Program-made: the position numbers and the translations under genes
Shown here: piece after piece, positions 33,356 to 41,308 of the stretch
Layout: each line of letters starts with the position of its first letter
Position numbering within the stretch: position 1 is the first letter of the stretch
Assembly (NCBI GenBank): GCA_030150135.1
Contig: JASLGO010000066.1
Location: forward strand, 1 to 48,135
Source: Aquirhabdus sp.
GTDB lineage: Bacteria; Pseudomonadota; Gammaproteobacteria; Pseudomonadales; Moraxellaceae
Direction: 5' to 3'
Length of the DNA: 48,135 nt
The notes under the pieces: model-generated
What the model was told of the DNA's origin: nothing
What the model saw: only the letters and a program-made list of their open reading frames with translations
The model's database searches: none

Positions 33356-34713
33356 GATGACTCCTGTGTAGACGCGGAAACGTCATACCAATCCACCTTA
33401 CGCGTTAGAAACATCATGACTGCAATCAACACAAAGACCAGAACTGAACCTAAAATCAGCGTTAAATCTTCTGACTGCAAGATCACATACATGGAGGCAT
33501 ACATCGCGGATAAAATTGTGGTGAGCAGCAGCGTTCGTCCAAGCCCTTTCAGCACGTAATACACATAAAAACTGATGAGTAAGACACATGCAGCACTAGA
33601 ACCTAGGTAGGCAACTGCAAAATCAACATGCTCACTGAATGACAGCAACAGGAGATAAAAGACACCCAACGCAGCCGCAACCAAGGTATATTGCATCGGA
33701 TGAATACGTAATTTCTTCAGCACTTCAAACAAGAAAAACGCACCGAAGGTAATCATCAGAAAGAGCAATCCATATTTGATCGTTCGATCTGACATGGTGT
33801 ATGTATCAACGGCATTGATAAACTTCACAGCAAATGCACTACTTTCTGCATTTTTAAGAAGATCACATGTGGTTTTATTACCGTTGCTCATACACGCATT
33901 GAGGCGTTCAGCATTCTGATTAGCGATATAGGTGTTCTGCCAAGTGGCATTAAAACCATTGTCCTGAAATTTTTTCTGAGGTAGAGACGCCCCATAAAAA
34001 CTAGGATGAGCCCAATTTGCACTGACACTCATCGACATATCACGTCCCACAGGAATCACTTCCAAGCTACTCATGCCATTTAATTCAAAATTAAGATCAA
34101 AATCTAAATTTTGGGTTTGTGGATTTAGCTCAATAGGCGCTTCAGTAAACGTCATTGCTAATCGGTCAGCACGACCATCTGTAGGAAAATTAAATACAAC
34201 CTTTTGCTGATTCAGTGTCATCACGGGCTGATTGGTCAGACCGCGTAAATCAGAAATACTTAAACGAATGGTTGCTTTGTCCCAATGTATCGTTTGATTA
34301 ATCGCCTGATTATTGGTTGCAACCATGGGCTGATTTGGGATTACAAAGCTCCCTTTTATCGAAACGGCATCAACGTAAGTTCTCGCCTTATAAATCCCGC
34401 GTTTGAAATTATCATCACTGACTTTTAATTGATGCGTCCACGATGAGTGACTTGGACTGATAATGATGTCTTTAGTGAAGACACAGGTTTTTTTCAAATC
34501 ATTGCCACAAGCCTGAGAATTAGTGGTCGGAACCACAATAAAAGGCGTCAACACCGTTTGCGGATTGACGTAATCCTGACCGATCCCTTTGAGTACACTC
34601 TCATTGTAACTTTGTCGTTCACTAACTAGATTTGACAACATTGTCAGCGCAATGAGAAACAGAAAGGTTAAAAAACCAATCACTACAAATTTTGACGTGA
34701 ATAATCGAGTCAC
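33352..34713 (-). CDS. creD: Inner-membrane protein CreD
   Basis: This 453-residue protein matches the CreD family. It has an N-terminal membrane helix (FVVIGFLTFLFLIALTMLSNLV), a large periplasmic domain (~35-310) including the typical LNGMSSLEVIPVGRD and WAHPSFYGASLPQ, then about five membrane helices with the hallmark HPMQYTLVAAALGVFYLLLLSFSEH. CreD is the best-known target of CreBC and is linked to envelope integrity, colicin tolerance and beta-lactam response. The start is a GTG at 34713 with GGGGAG eight bases upstream. It lies 109 bases after creC, and that gap holds a cre-tag-like array. Confidence 0.92.
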   Translation of the reverse strand: MTRLFTSKFVVIGFLTFLFLIALTMLSNLVSERQSYNESVLKGIGQDYVNPQTVLTPFIVVPTTNSQACGNDLKKTCVFTKDIIISPSHSSWTHQLKVSDDNFKRGIYKARTYVDAVSIKGSFVIPNQPMVATNNQAINQTIHWDKATIRLSISDLRGLTNQPVMTLNQQKVVFNFPTDGRADRLAMTFTEAPIELNPQTQNLDFDLNFELNGMSSLEVIPVGRDMSMSVSANWAHPSFYGASLPQKKFQDNGFNATWQNTYIANQNAERLNACMSNGNKTTCDLLKNAESSAFAVKFINAVDTYTMSDRTIKYGLLFLMITFGAFFLFEVLKKLRIHPMQYTLVAAALGVFYLLLLSFSEHVDFAVAYLGSSAACVLLISFYVYYVLKGLGRTLLLTTILSAMYASMYVILQSEDLTLILGSVLVFVLIAVMMFLTRKVDWYDVSASTQESS

Positions 34714-34751
34714 TTTTCATACTCCCCTTTTTTAATTTGAGAATGTATTGT

Positions 34752-34811
34752 GTGACTTAGAAATGAAGTCCCCATGGAACAGATGTGAAATGAAAATGGA
34801 TTTACTGTGAA
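34752..34811 (-). promoter_or_regulatory. cre-tag-like CreB binding array upstream of creD
   Basis: CreB is known to bind TTCACnnnnnnTTCAC. On the minus strand exact TTCAC occurs at 34811-34807 and 34789-34785, 22 bases apart. Intermediate and further copies on the same 11-base phase are degenerate: TCCAT at 34800-34796, TCCAT at 34778-34774, TTCAT at 34767-34763, and GTCAC at 34756-34752. Six units in helical phase lie between creC and creD, where a separate creD promoter is expected. Confidence 0.55.
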
Positions 34812-34822
34812 CTCAGTACGTC

Positions 34823-36328
34823 CTAAAACAGCAAACTCACTCGCACACCACCATCGACATTTTCGACCTGAACTTGCCCTTGATGTAACGCCATCACTTC
34901 ACGCACCAGCGTCAATCCAATGCCCGTACTTTTACGCCCACTGTCAGGTCTAGGCAAAGAATAATACCGATCAAAAACCTGAGGCAACGCATAATCAGGA
35001 ATCGCCTCGCCTTCATTTTCGATCTGAATCATGATGCTATTTTTTTGTTGTTGAACATCCGCGAACGCAATGCAGTTAATCGTGATACGTCCACCTTGCG
35101 GCGTGAAATCAAAAGCATTATCGAGAACATTACCAAGTGCTTGATTCAACCAAAACGGTTCTGCTTGCACGGTCATTTCTGATGGAATGTTCATCTCTAT
35201 ATGCAAATTGCGAGTCTTCATGACTGCACTTCGTTCTTGTAGCAATTGATTCATATTCTTAGCGACATAAATCATCAGTTTTTCAAGTTTCTGTCCATGC
35301 AGGTCTTGCTGTTTTTCAAGTCGAGCCAAAAGCAATAATCGCTCAATCAGATTCTGTAATCGCTGTGTTTGCTCGTTAATATTCTGAGCAAAACGTTTGC
35401 GATCTAATTCAGGTAAATCATCGTGTAACAACTCCGCACTGGCAGCAATCGCAGTCAAAGGGCTTTTCAGTTCATGAGTCAGAGTATGCACATAATTCTC
35501 AACATACGCCTTGCCAGCAAGTGCTTCGTGCATCTGATCAATCGCTTGAGTCAGTTCATTGAGCTCACGCGCCGACCAAAAATGCAAAGGTTTACTCATC
35601 GCTTTCTGAATTGGTTGAATCGTCTGAATCGAATGTTCACCAGCCTCACCAAATGAATTTGTTGGTGTTAATCGCAGTGCATATCGCCGAACCTGTTCAA
35701 TGCTATGCCTAAGCCACCAAGCAACCATCCCACTGACAATCAACGACAACGCCACAATCCAAAGTGCTCGCATCGCCATTTCACGTTGAGCAAGATCAAT
35801 ATAGGGTTGAACCGACACCCCAGGTTTTGCTAATGATAACACCCCGATCAGTTGCCCATTCCAGATGATTGGTGCAGCCACATACATCGTGGAGGTACTT
35901 GAATCATTGGGATCAGTGCGCGTCGAACGCACGCCGTAACGACCATGCAAAGTGAGATACACATCATTCCAGCGCGAATAGTCCTGACCTGTCGCTAAAC
36001 CTTGCGAATCGTATAAAACAATTCCTTGCGCATCGGTAATATAAAGCTGCTGATTGACCGTATTTTTTTGTTGACTCCAAATTTTTGCACCGAGTTTTCG
36101 GTTGAGAATTTGGATGATTTTCTGATTAAACTCAGGCGTCTTGATCGTCTGATTGGCAACATCTGGGGCAATGAGACTGGCGATGATATTGGCATTATCC
36201 GCAAGCGTTTCTTCGACGACTTGGCGCACACTCGGCTTGATTTGATTTTGCAGGGCATTAAAAGTAAAAAAACTTCCCGCCAGCAACACGATGGCGAAGG
36301 CAAACCAAATTCTTAAAAAAATCGACAT
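34823..36328 (-). CDS. creC: Sensor histidine kinase CreC
   Basis: This 501-residue membrane kinase has two helices (~5-25 and ~188-207) around a periplasmic sensor domain. That domain carries GQDYSRWNDVYLTLHGRYG and MYVAAPI, which are nearly word-for-word CreC. The dimerisation domain has the phosphorylated H285 in THELKSP, and the ATPase domain has N404 (GNVLDNAFDF), then PDYALPQVFDRYYSLPR and TGIGLTL. CreC phosphorylates CreB in response to growth and envelope conditions. creB is 33 bases upstream. No important motif is missing. Confidence 0.95.
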   Translation of the reverse strand: MSIFLRIWFAFAIVLLAGSFFTFNALQNQIKPSVRQVVEETLADNANIIASLIAPDVANQTIKTPEFNQKIIQILNRKLGAKIWSQQKNTVNQQLYITDAQGIVLYDSQGLATGQDYSRWNDVYLTLHGRYGVRSTRTDPNDSSTSTMYVAAPIIWNGQLIGVLSLAKPGVSVQPYIDLAQREMAMRALWIVALSLIVSGMVAWWLRHSIEQVRRYALRLTPTNSFGEAGEHSIQTIQPIQKAMSKPLHFWSARELNELTQAIDQMHEALAGKAYVENYVHTLTHELKSPLTAIAASAELLHDDLPELDRKRFAQNINEQTQRLQNLIERLLLLARLEKQQDLHGQKLEKLMIYVAKNMNQLLQERSAVMKTRNLHIEMNIPSEMTVQAEPFWLNQALGNVLDNAFDFTPQGGRITINCIAFADVQQQKNSIMIQIENEGEAIPDYALPQVFDRYYSLPRPDSGRKSTGIGLTLVREVMALHQGQVQVENVDGGVRVSLLF

Positions 36329-36361
36329 GCAGCATCCCTACGCATCAAAAGAGAAGAAACC

Positions 36362-37117
36362 CTAAGAACGACTCAGACTATATCCCAATCCACGATGTGT
36401 CTGTATCGGATCAATAGGGTGAATAGCTCGCAATTTTTGGCGTAATGTTTTGATATGACTATCAATTGTTCGTTCCAAACTATGATCTGGATGCTCCCAA
36501 GCCGCTTGCATGAGCTGTCCACGACTCCAAACGCGCTCAGGCTGTTTCAGTAAAACTTCCAGCAATCGCAACTCATAACGCGTGAGATTAAGTGCTTTGT
36601 TATGATAAGTTACATGAAACGTTAATAAATTTAGCTGCCATTCACCCCAAGCAATGAGATGCTCAGTTTCATTCGGCGTCTCTATCACTTCAGGTTGGCT
36701 CTTGACGGAATTCTGCAACACATCTTGTGCATTCACTCGCCGCCAAATGACTTTAATTCTTGAGATAATTTCGCGAGGACTAAATGGTTTGGCGCAGTAA
36801 TCATCCGCGCCAATTTCTAGACCAATAATACGTTCAATTTCTTCACTACGCGCGGTTAAAAATAGTAATGGCGTTGTCCACTCTTTACGTATTGCTCGGC
36901 ATAAATCAAAGCCATCCATATCAGGCAAACCGACATCGAGGATAATAAAATCATGCGGCATCGTCGCAAGTCGCTCTAAAGCTTGGGCCGCTAACGTCAC
37001 CCAATGCACCTTCCAACCTTCACGCTCCAGCGCGTAAATCAAAGGCTCTGCGATTGCAGGATCATCTTCGACCAGTAAAATCTGTTTGCTGGGGATCGTA
37101 TTGACAAAATCAGTCAT
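36362..37117 (-). CDS. creB: Response regulator CreB (OmpR/PhoB type)
   Basis: This 251-residue protein has a receiver domain with acidic residues D18 and D19, the phospho-acceptor D61 (ILDVGLPDMDG), T88 and K110 (AKPFSPREI). A winged-helix DNA-binding domain follows (LTRYELRLLEVLLKQPERVWSRGQLM, ERTIDSHIKTLRQKL, RGLGYSL). A loosely conserved linker (~125-150) separates the domains. With creC and creD downstream it forms the complete creBCD set. creA is not next to it in this window. Confidence 0.94.
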   Translation of the reverse strand: MTDFVNTIPSKQILLVEDDPAIAEPLIYALEREGWKVHWVTLAAQALERLATMPHDFIILDVGLPDMDGFDLCRAIRKEWTTPLLFLTARSEEIERIIGLEIGADDYCAKPFSPREIISRIKVIWRRVNAQDVLQNSVKSQPEVIETPNETEHLIAWGEWQLNLLTFHVTYHNKALNLTRYELRLLEVLLKQPERVWSRGQLMQAAWEHPDHSLERTIDSHIKTLRQKLRAIHPIDPIQTHRGLGYSLSRS

Positions 37118-37245
37118 GATGAAAAATTTTATTGGAATTAAGTCATTCTATTATTGGAATGATTACTCAACATGTCCAGCAAGCTAGATGTTTTTTATGT
37201 GAAGTGTTTGTGTGGTGGGGAAAATCTTGATGACTATGAAGTTGA

Positions 37246-37311
37246 GTAGGCTGGAGGCTTGCCCCAGCACCGCAATTAATTCAAAAAAGCTGGGGCAAGC
37301 CCGCAGCCTAC
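37246..37311. repeat. REP-like inverted pair (ggcttgccccagc type)
   Basis: Two 23-base arms, 37246-37268 and 37289-37311, match as inverted copies at 21 of 23 positions. The shared core is ggcttgccccagc and the outer ends are gtaggct. The 20-base centre is AT-rich. It lies between the start of creB and the end of the GFA gene, both leftward, and could also act as a transcription-end hairpin for the GFA gene. It is unrelated in sequence to the elements at 17582, 27187 and 29980. Confidence 0.75.
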
Positions 37312-37321
37312 ATCAAACGCG

Positions 37322-37720
37322 TTACTTCACACCTTCTTCATACTTCGGCAAATCATCATTGATTTCCCACCAACTACATTTTGATGCCGTATAAAAATGA
37401 AATCCCGGCTTAACCTTTAACGGCTCATCCAACAATCCCGCACGAATACGAATGACATTCGGCAAAGAATCACGACTGCTATAAATCGGAGAACCACATT
37501 GACGACAAAAGAAACGTCTTTTTCCTGGTGAAGACTCATATTCAGTTAATAAATCCGCACCACTCTTCAACTCAAAATCAGCAGTTGAAACAGGCGTATT
37601 GGTTGCGAACGCAGTACCTTGCGCCTTACGACATTGTGAGCAGTGGCAAATTTGAATAGGTGCAAGTTCTGCATTAATTGAAAAACTAATACCGCCACAA
37701 AGACAACTACCTGTATACAT
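37322..37720 (-). CDS. GFA/CENP-V family zinc protein (second copy)
   Basis: This 132-residue Gfa-fold protein has the zinc cysteines C6 and C8 (GSCLCGGI), C25, C27 and C30 (CHCSQC), and C72 and C75 (FCRQCG). It is the same length as the GFA protein at 12918-13316 but clearly diverged, so the two are old paralogs or separate acquisitions. KPGFHFYTASKCSWWEI near the C-terminus is common in the bacterial members. The substrate is unknown. The start codon at 37720 gives MYTGSCLCGG directly, the normal N-terminus. Confidence 0.87.
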   Translation of the reverse strand: MYTGSCLCGGISFSINAELAPIQICHCSQCRKAQGTAFATNTPVSTADFELKSGADLLTEYESSPGKRRFFCRQCGSPIYSSRDSLPNVIRIRAGLLDEPLKVKPGFHFYTASKCSWWEINDDLPKYEEGVK

Positions 37721-37781
37721 AAAAATACTCTTCTTCTAATTTAATGAATGGGTTAAATCTACTTATTGGAATACTCAAAAA

Positions 37782-38312
37782 TCAACTCTTGTAACACCAG
37801 TGCCACGGCTCATAATCATAACCCGATGAATTATTTCGAGGGTAAGACATATAGAAACCATAATCATTGGCATGACGAGTGAGCCAATCAAAACTGCGTG
37901 TCCGCTCAAATTCAACCTCTAAAGGCTGGCTTCCTGCCGTTCCTAAATCCACCGCCCGCCCAGTATGGTGCTCACTATAACCCAGTAAAGCACTAACGGA
38001 CAGAATCTGGCTTAATGACAAGCCTCGTTCTAATTTTCGTTGAATAATCTCTGCCTGACGACTGACACTTCTAAAGGCCGAAACAACAAAGAGATCTATA
38101 TTCTGGGCTTTTGCAGCTTCTCGCATCTTGAACCACGCATTCGCAGCAGCGGGTTCAAGATGATGCATTCTGCCATTTTCGTCAGTTTGAATGAGAACAA
38201 GTTCTGTCGCTTCTTCGCATAACACAAAACCACGTTCAGCAATGACACTTGCTGGAATATCAAGCTCACAAAGTACATGCTGGATGTACTCTGCATAGCT
38301 TTGATTTTCCAT
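37782..38312 (-). CDS. M15-family D-Ala-D-Ala/L,D-carboxypeptidase-like protein
   Basis: The 176-residue protein shows the M15B (VanY/LdcB-like) motifs: SAFRSVSRQ near 78-86, the zinc motif SEHHTGRAVD at 113-122 (H115, D122) and EPWHW with E168 and H171. No signal peptide or membrane anchor is visible, which is unusual for a cell-wall peptidase and points to cytoplasmic muropeptide recycling or non-classical export. It starts nine bases after serC on the same strand, so the two are cotranscribed. Confidence 0.88.
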   Translation of the reverse strand: MENQSYAEYIQHVLCELDIPASVIAERGFVLCEEATELVLIQTDENGRMHHLEPAAANAWFKMREAAKAQNIDLFVVSAFRSVSRQAEIIQRKLERGLSLSQILSVSALLGYSEHHTGRAVDLGTAGSQPLEVEFERTRSFDWLTRHANDYGFYMSYPRNNSSGYDYEPWHWCYKS

Positions 38313-38321
38313 CGGCTTAAA

Positions 38322-39398
38322 TTAACCGTGACGTTTCGCAAAGTCTTGCATAAACGCAACCAACGCATGAACAGCTTCAAGCGGCACAGCGTTATACAAA
38401 CTTGCACGCATACCACCAACTGAACGATGACCCGCCAAGTTCAACAAACCTGCTGCTGTACTTTCTGCAAGGAATGCCTTCTCAAGCGAAGCATCCGCAA
38501 GCGTAAATGGCACGTTCATGATTGAACGATTTTCTTTCTTGATTGGATTGGCATAAAAACCACTTTGATCAATATAGCCATACAACGCTGCAGCTTTTTC
38601 TTGATTGAGTTTTTGCATGGCCGTCAAACCACCCTGCTCGATCAACCATTCAAACACCAGACCCGCCAAATACCAACCAAAAGTTGGCGGCGTGTTGATC
38701 ATCGAACCGTTTTTGCCTTGTTGTGCATAATCCAGCAAACTTGGTGTGATTGACTGCGCACGACCGATCAGATCATCACGCACAATGACCAATGTCAGAC
38801 CTGCTGGGCCAATATTCTTTTGCGCGCCGGCATAAATCAAACCAAATTTAGAAACATCTAATGGCTCAGACAAAATTGAAGATGAAAAATCTGCAACAAG
38901 CGGCGCATCCACTTCAGGAATGAAGTCATACTGCAAGCCACCGATTGTTTCGTTCGGTGTGTAATGCACATAGGCTGCGCCTTTGGTCAGTTGCCATTCG
39001 CTTTGCGCTGGCACATGACGGAAATGATCGGCTTTGCTCGATGCAGCAACATTTACATTGCCATAACGACGCGCTTCAGCAATCGCTTTATCCGCCCAAA
39101 TCCCAGTATCGATATAGTCAGCAGTTTGTCCAGCACCTAACAAATTAAGTGGCACAGCCGAGAATTGCAGTGTTGCTCCACCTTGTAAAAACAAGACTTT
39201 ATAGTTCGATGGGATGTTTAATAACGTGCGTAAATCGGCTTCAGCCTTCTCAGCGACACCAACAAAATCATCACTGCGATGACTCATTTCCATGATTGAC
39301 ATGCCTGTGCCATGCCAGTCTGGAAGTTCAGTTTGGGCACGATTGAGAACAGCTGTAGGAAGCGCGGCAGGACCAGCACAGAAATTATAAGCACGCAT
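38322..39398 (-). CDS. serC: Phosphoserine aminotransferase
   Basis: This 358-residue PLP enzyme converts 3-phosphohydroxypyruvate to phosphoserine (serine synthesis) and also acts in vitamin B6 synthesis. The N-terminus MRAYNFCAGPAALP, MEMSHRSDDF and LFLQGGATLQF are standard, and the PLP lysine is K194 in GAQKNIGPAGLT. In pseudomonads serC begins the aromatic supraoperon (serC-pheA-hisC-tyrA-aroA). Here it is about 20 kb away from pheA, and its partner is an M15 peptidase instead. An inverted repeat at 39472-39502 lies 74 bases upstream. Confidence 0.97.
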   Translation of the reverse strand: MRAYNFCAGPAALPTAVLNRAQTELPDWHGTGMSIMEMSHRSDDFVGVAEKAEADLRTLLNIPSNYKVLFLQGGATLQFSAVPLNLLGAGQTADYIDTGIWADKAIAEARRYGNVNVAASSKADHFRHVPAQSEWQLTKGAAYVHYTPNETIGGLQYDFIPEVDAPLVADFSSSILSEPLDVSKFGLIYAGAQKNIGPAGLTLVIVRDDLIGRAQSITPSLLDYAQQGKNGSMINTPPTFGWYLAGLVFEWLIEQGGLTAMQKLNQEKAAALYGYIDQSGFYANPIKKENRSIMNVPFTLADASLEKAFLAESTAAGLLNLAGHRSVGGMRASLYNAVPLEAVHALVAFMQDFAKRHG

Positions 39399-39471
39399 GA
39401 AAGGATGTCCTTGCGATGAAAAAATAATAAAAAAAATGAAGCTAAAATTTAATCGCGTATTTAACCATATT

Positions 39472-39502
39472 TTGCAGCGTTTGATGAGATGAAACGCTGC
39501 AA
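39472..39502. repeat. 11-bp inverted repeat between serC and the porin gene
   Basis: TTGCAGCGTTT (39472-39482) mirrors AAACGCTGCAA (39492-39502) exactly with a 9-base spacer. The genes on both sides diverge from this 345-base spacer, so it is not a terminator for either. It could be an operator or a hairpin in the serC leader. The rest of the spacer is AT-rich and shows no other supported feature. Confidence 0.5.
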
Positions 39503-39743
39503 TCTATGTAATTGAATCTTTCACACATGCTTTTTAATTCGTTATTTATGGGTATCGAGTTTTTAGCACGCCATTCCTTTTTATGACTCCGCCAGCCCAA
39601 GCAAGTGAGCGTTTAGAAATTTTCTCCCCCACAAAACCGAAATAAATACTTACAAATGTAAACAAGAAGTATTATCATTTTAACCATTACAGAACAAAGT
39701 ACATTTTTCGATGCGCAATATCATCATTTTTCATGAGGACACT

Positions 39744-41174
39744 ATGCAGTATTTGAATCGTAAGAATAGTCTGGCACGTGCTATGGCAATGTCGGGCATG
39801 ATGCTCATCACCAGTGGGATGAGTAGCCTCGCATTCGCAACTAATGATCAAAACTCTGATTCAATGAGCAATGCTCAACTCACTCAGATGGTGAAAGAAC
39901 TCAGCGCACAAAATAAGTTACTGCTTGAGAAACTCAATCAGATTGAAGCAAAGCAATTGAAGCAGGAAGCTCAGGTTCAAGTACAAAATACGCAAGTTCA
40001 GCAACAAGCACAACAAGTCCAGCAGCAAGCTCAAGCCATTGATCAGGTTCAACAAGATATCAAATCCAGTACTTCACAGAAAAAATCTAATGATGGATCT
40101 TCTACAACCGTTTCTGGCTACGGCGAAATCGGCTATACCCGCCCAACCAAAGCACCTGAAAACTCTAATGTCGATGTGCAACGAGCTGTTATTGGTTTAA
40201 ATCATCGCTTCGATGACAAAACCAAAATGGTCGCTGAATTTGAATGGGAACACGCTATTACTTCATCCAGTGATCAAGGCGAAGCCGAAGTTGAACAACT
40301 CTGGATTGAGCGGGAGTTCAAGCCCGATCTACGCGGTCGTGCAGGTCTATTCCTGATGCCTGTTGGTCTAATTAATCAAAACCACGAACCTACTGCTTAC
40401 TATGGCGTTTATCGCCCTGAAGTCGATACCAAAATTATTCCAAGCACTTGGCGTGAAGTGGGTGTCGGACTCTCTGGTGATACAGAAAACGGCTTCACTT
40501 GGGATGCCGCCTTCACGTCATCACCAAATTTAAGCAAATGGGATCCGACTTCGACAGAAGGGCATGATCGCGGACCGCTTCAAGCAACACATGGTGAAGG
40601 GCAATTTGCTGCGGCACGCGATTTTGGTGGTGTTGTTGCACTGAACTGGCGCGGCATACCTGGTTTGATGCTGGGAGGTTCTGTCGTTTATGACAGTATT
40701 GGTCAGCATCAACCTAATTTCTTGGGCAATCACTCCAAACTCTTGATGCTTGATTTGCATGGTCGCTATGAGATTGGCAATTTGGATCTTTCAGGTGAAT
40801 TTATTCGCGCCACAATCAGCAATACTGAAGACTTGAATGCCAGCTTCTTGGCAAGTACAACAACTGATCCAACGTTGATCCCTAGCCTGTTTTACGGTGG
40901 TTATTTGCAAGCAGGATATCGTGCATGGCAAAGTGGTGACTATGTACTCAAACCATTTATCCGTTACGAAATCTTGAACACCGCAGCTGGATTTGACTCG
41001 CTAGCAGCGAAAAAACCTGATGAAAAAATCTGGACATTGGGCACGAATTTGGAAATCGGCGAAGGTGTCGTCGTCAAAGCTGACTATCGTAAAAACAAAA
41101 TCGACAAACTGCCTGACGCCGATCACTTTAATCTAGGCGACTCATTCAACCTTGGTGTTGGATTCTCATTCTAA
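39744..41174 (+). CDS. Outer-membrane porin with periplasmic coiled coil
   Basis: The ATG at 39744 is chosen over 39711 because AGGA is just upstream and a normal signal peptide then results (MQYLNRKNSLARAMAM to AFA, cleavage after residue 32). The mature protein starts with a glutamine-rich coiled coil (~46-106, KLLLEKLNQIEAKQLKQEAQ and QVQQQAQAIDQVQQD), then a 16-18-strand-size barrel (GYGEIGYTRP to the terminal F476). The barrel resembles the phosphate-selective porin O/P group, but substrate choice cannot be read. The coiled coil may form a trimer stalk in the periplasm. 476 residues. Confidence 0.82.
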   Translation: MQYLNRKNSLARAMAMSGMMLITSGMSSLAFATNDQNSDSMSNAQLTQMVKELSAQNKLLLEKLNQIEAKQLKQEAQVQVQNTQVQQQAQQVQQQAQAIDQVQQDIKSSTSQKKSNDGSSTTVSGYGEIGYTRPTKAPENSNVDVQRAVIGLNHRFDDKTKMVAEFEWEHAITSSSDQGEAEVEQLWIEREFKPDLRGRAGLFLMPVGLINQNHEPTAYYGVYRPEVDTKIIPSTWREVGVGLSGDTENGFTWDAAFTSSPNLSKWDPTSTEGHDRGPLQATHGEGQFAAARDFGGVVALNWRGIPGLMLGGSVVYDSIGQHQPNFLGNHSKLLMLDLHGRYEIGNLDLSGEFIRATISNTEDLNASFLASTTTDPTLIPSLFYGGYLQAGYRAWQSGDYVLKPFIRYEILNTAAGFDSLAAKKPDEKIWTLGTNLEIGEGVVVKADYRKNKIDKLPDADHFNLGDSFNLGVGFSF

Positions 41175-41184
41175 ATGCAATTAG

Positions 41185-41211
41185 AAGCCACTTCATGCAA
41201 GTGGTTTTTTA
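41185..41211 (+). terminator. Rho-independent terminator after the porin gene
   Basis: CCACTT (41188-41193) pairs with AAGTGG (41199-41204) around a 5-base loop, followed by six T. It lies 13 bases past the stop codon. Confidence 0.85.
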
Positions 41212-41308
41212 TTAAAACAGCTCTAATAACCTGCAAAAACTTAACAGCCTGAATCAGTTTTTTCGGTATGATACGTCGGTCTTTATCATCGTAAAACTGA
41301 TTCCTGTT

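Noticed and set aside
39650..39679. Fur-box-like attatcatt or a promoter before the porin gene
   Set aside because: Only half of a Fur-like site is present, and the best -35/-10 pair is spaced 14-15 bases, too short to claim.
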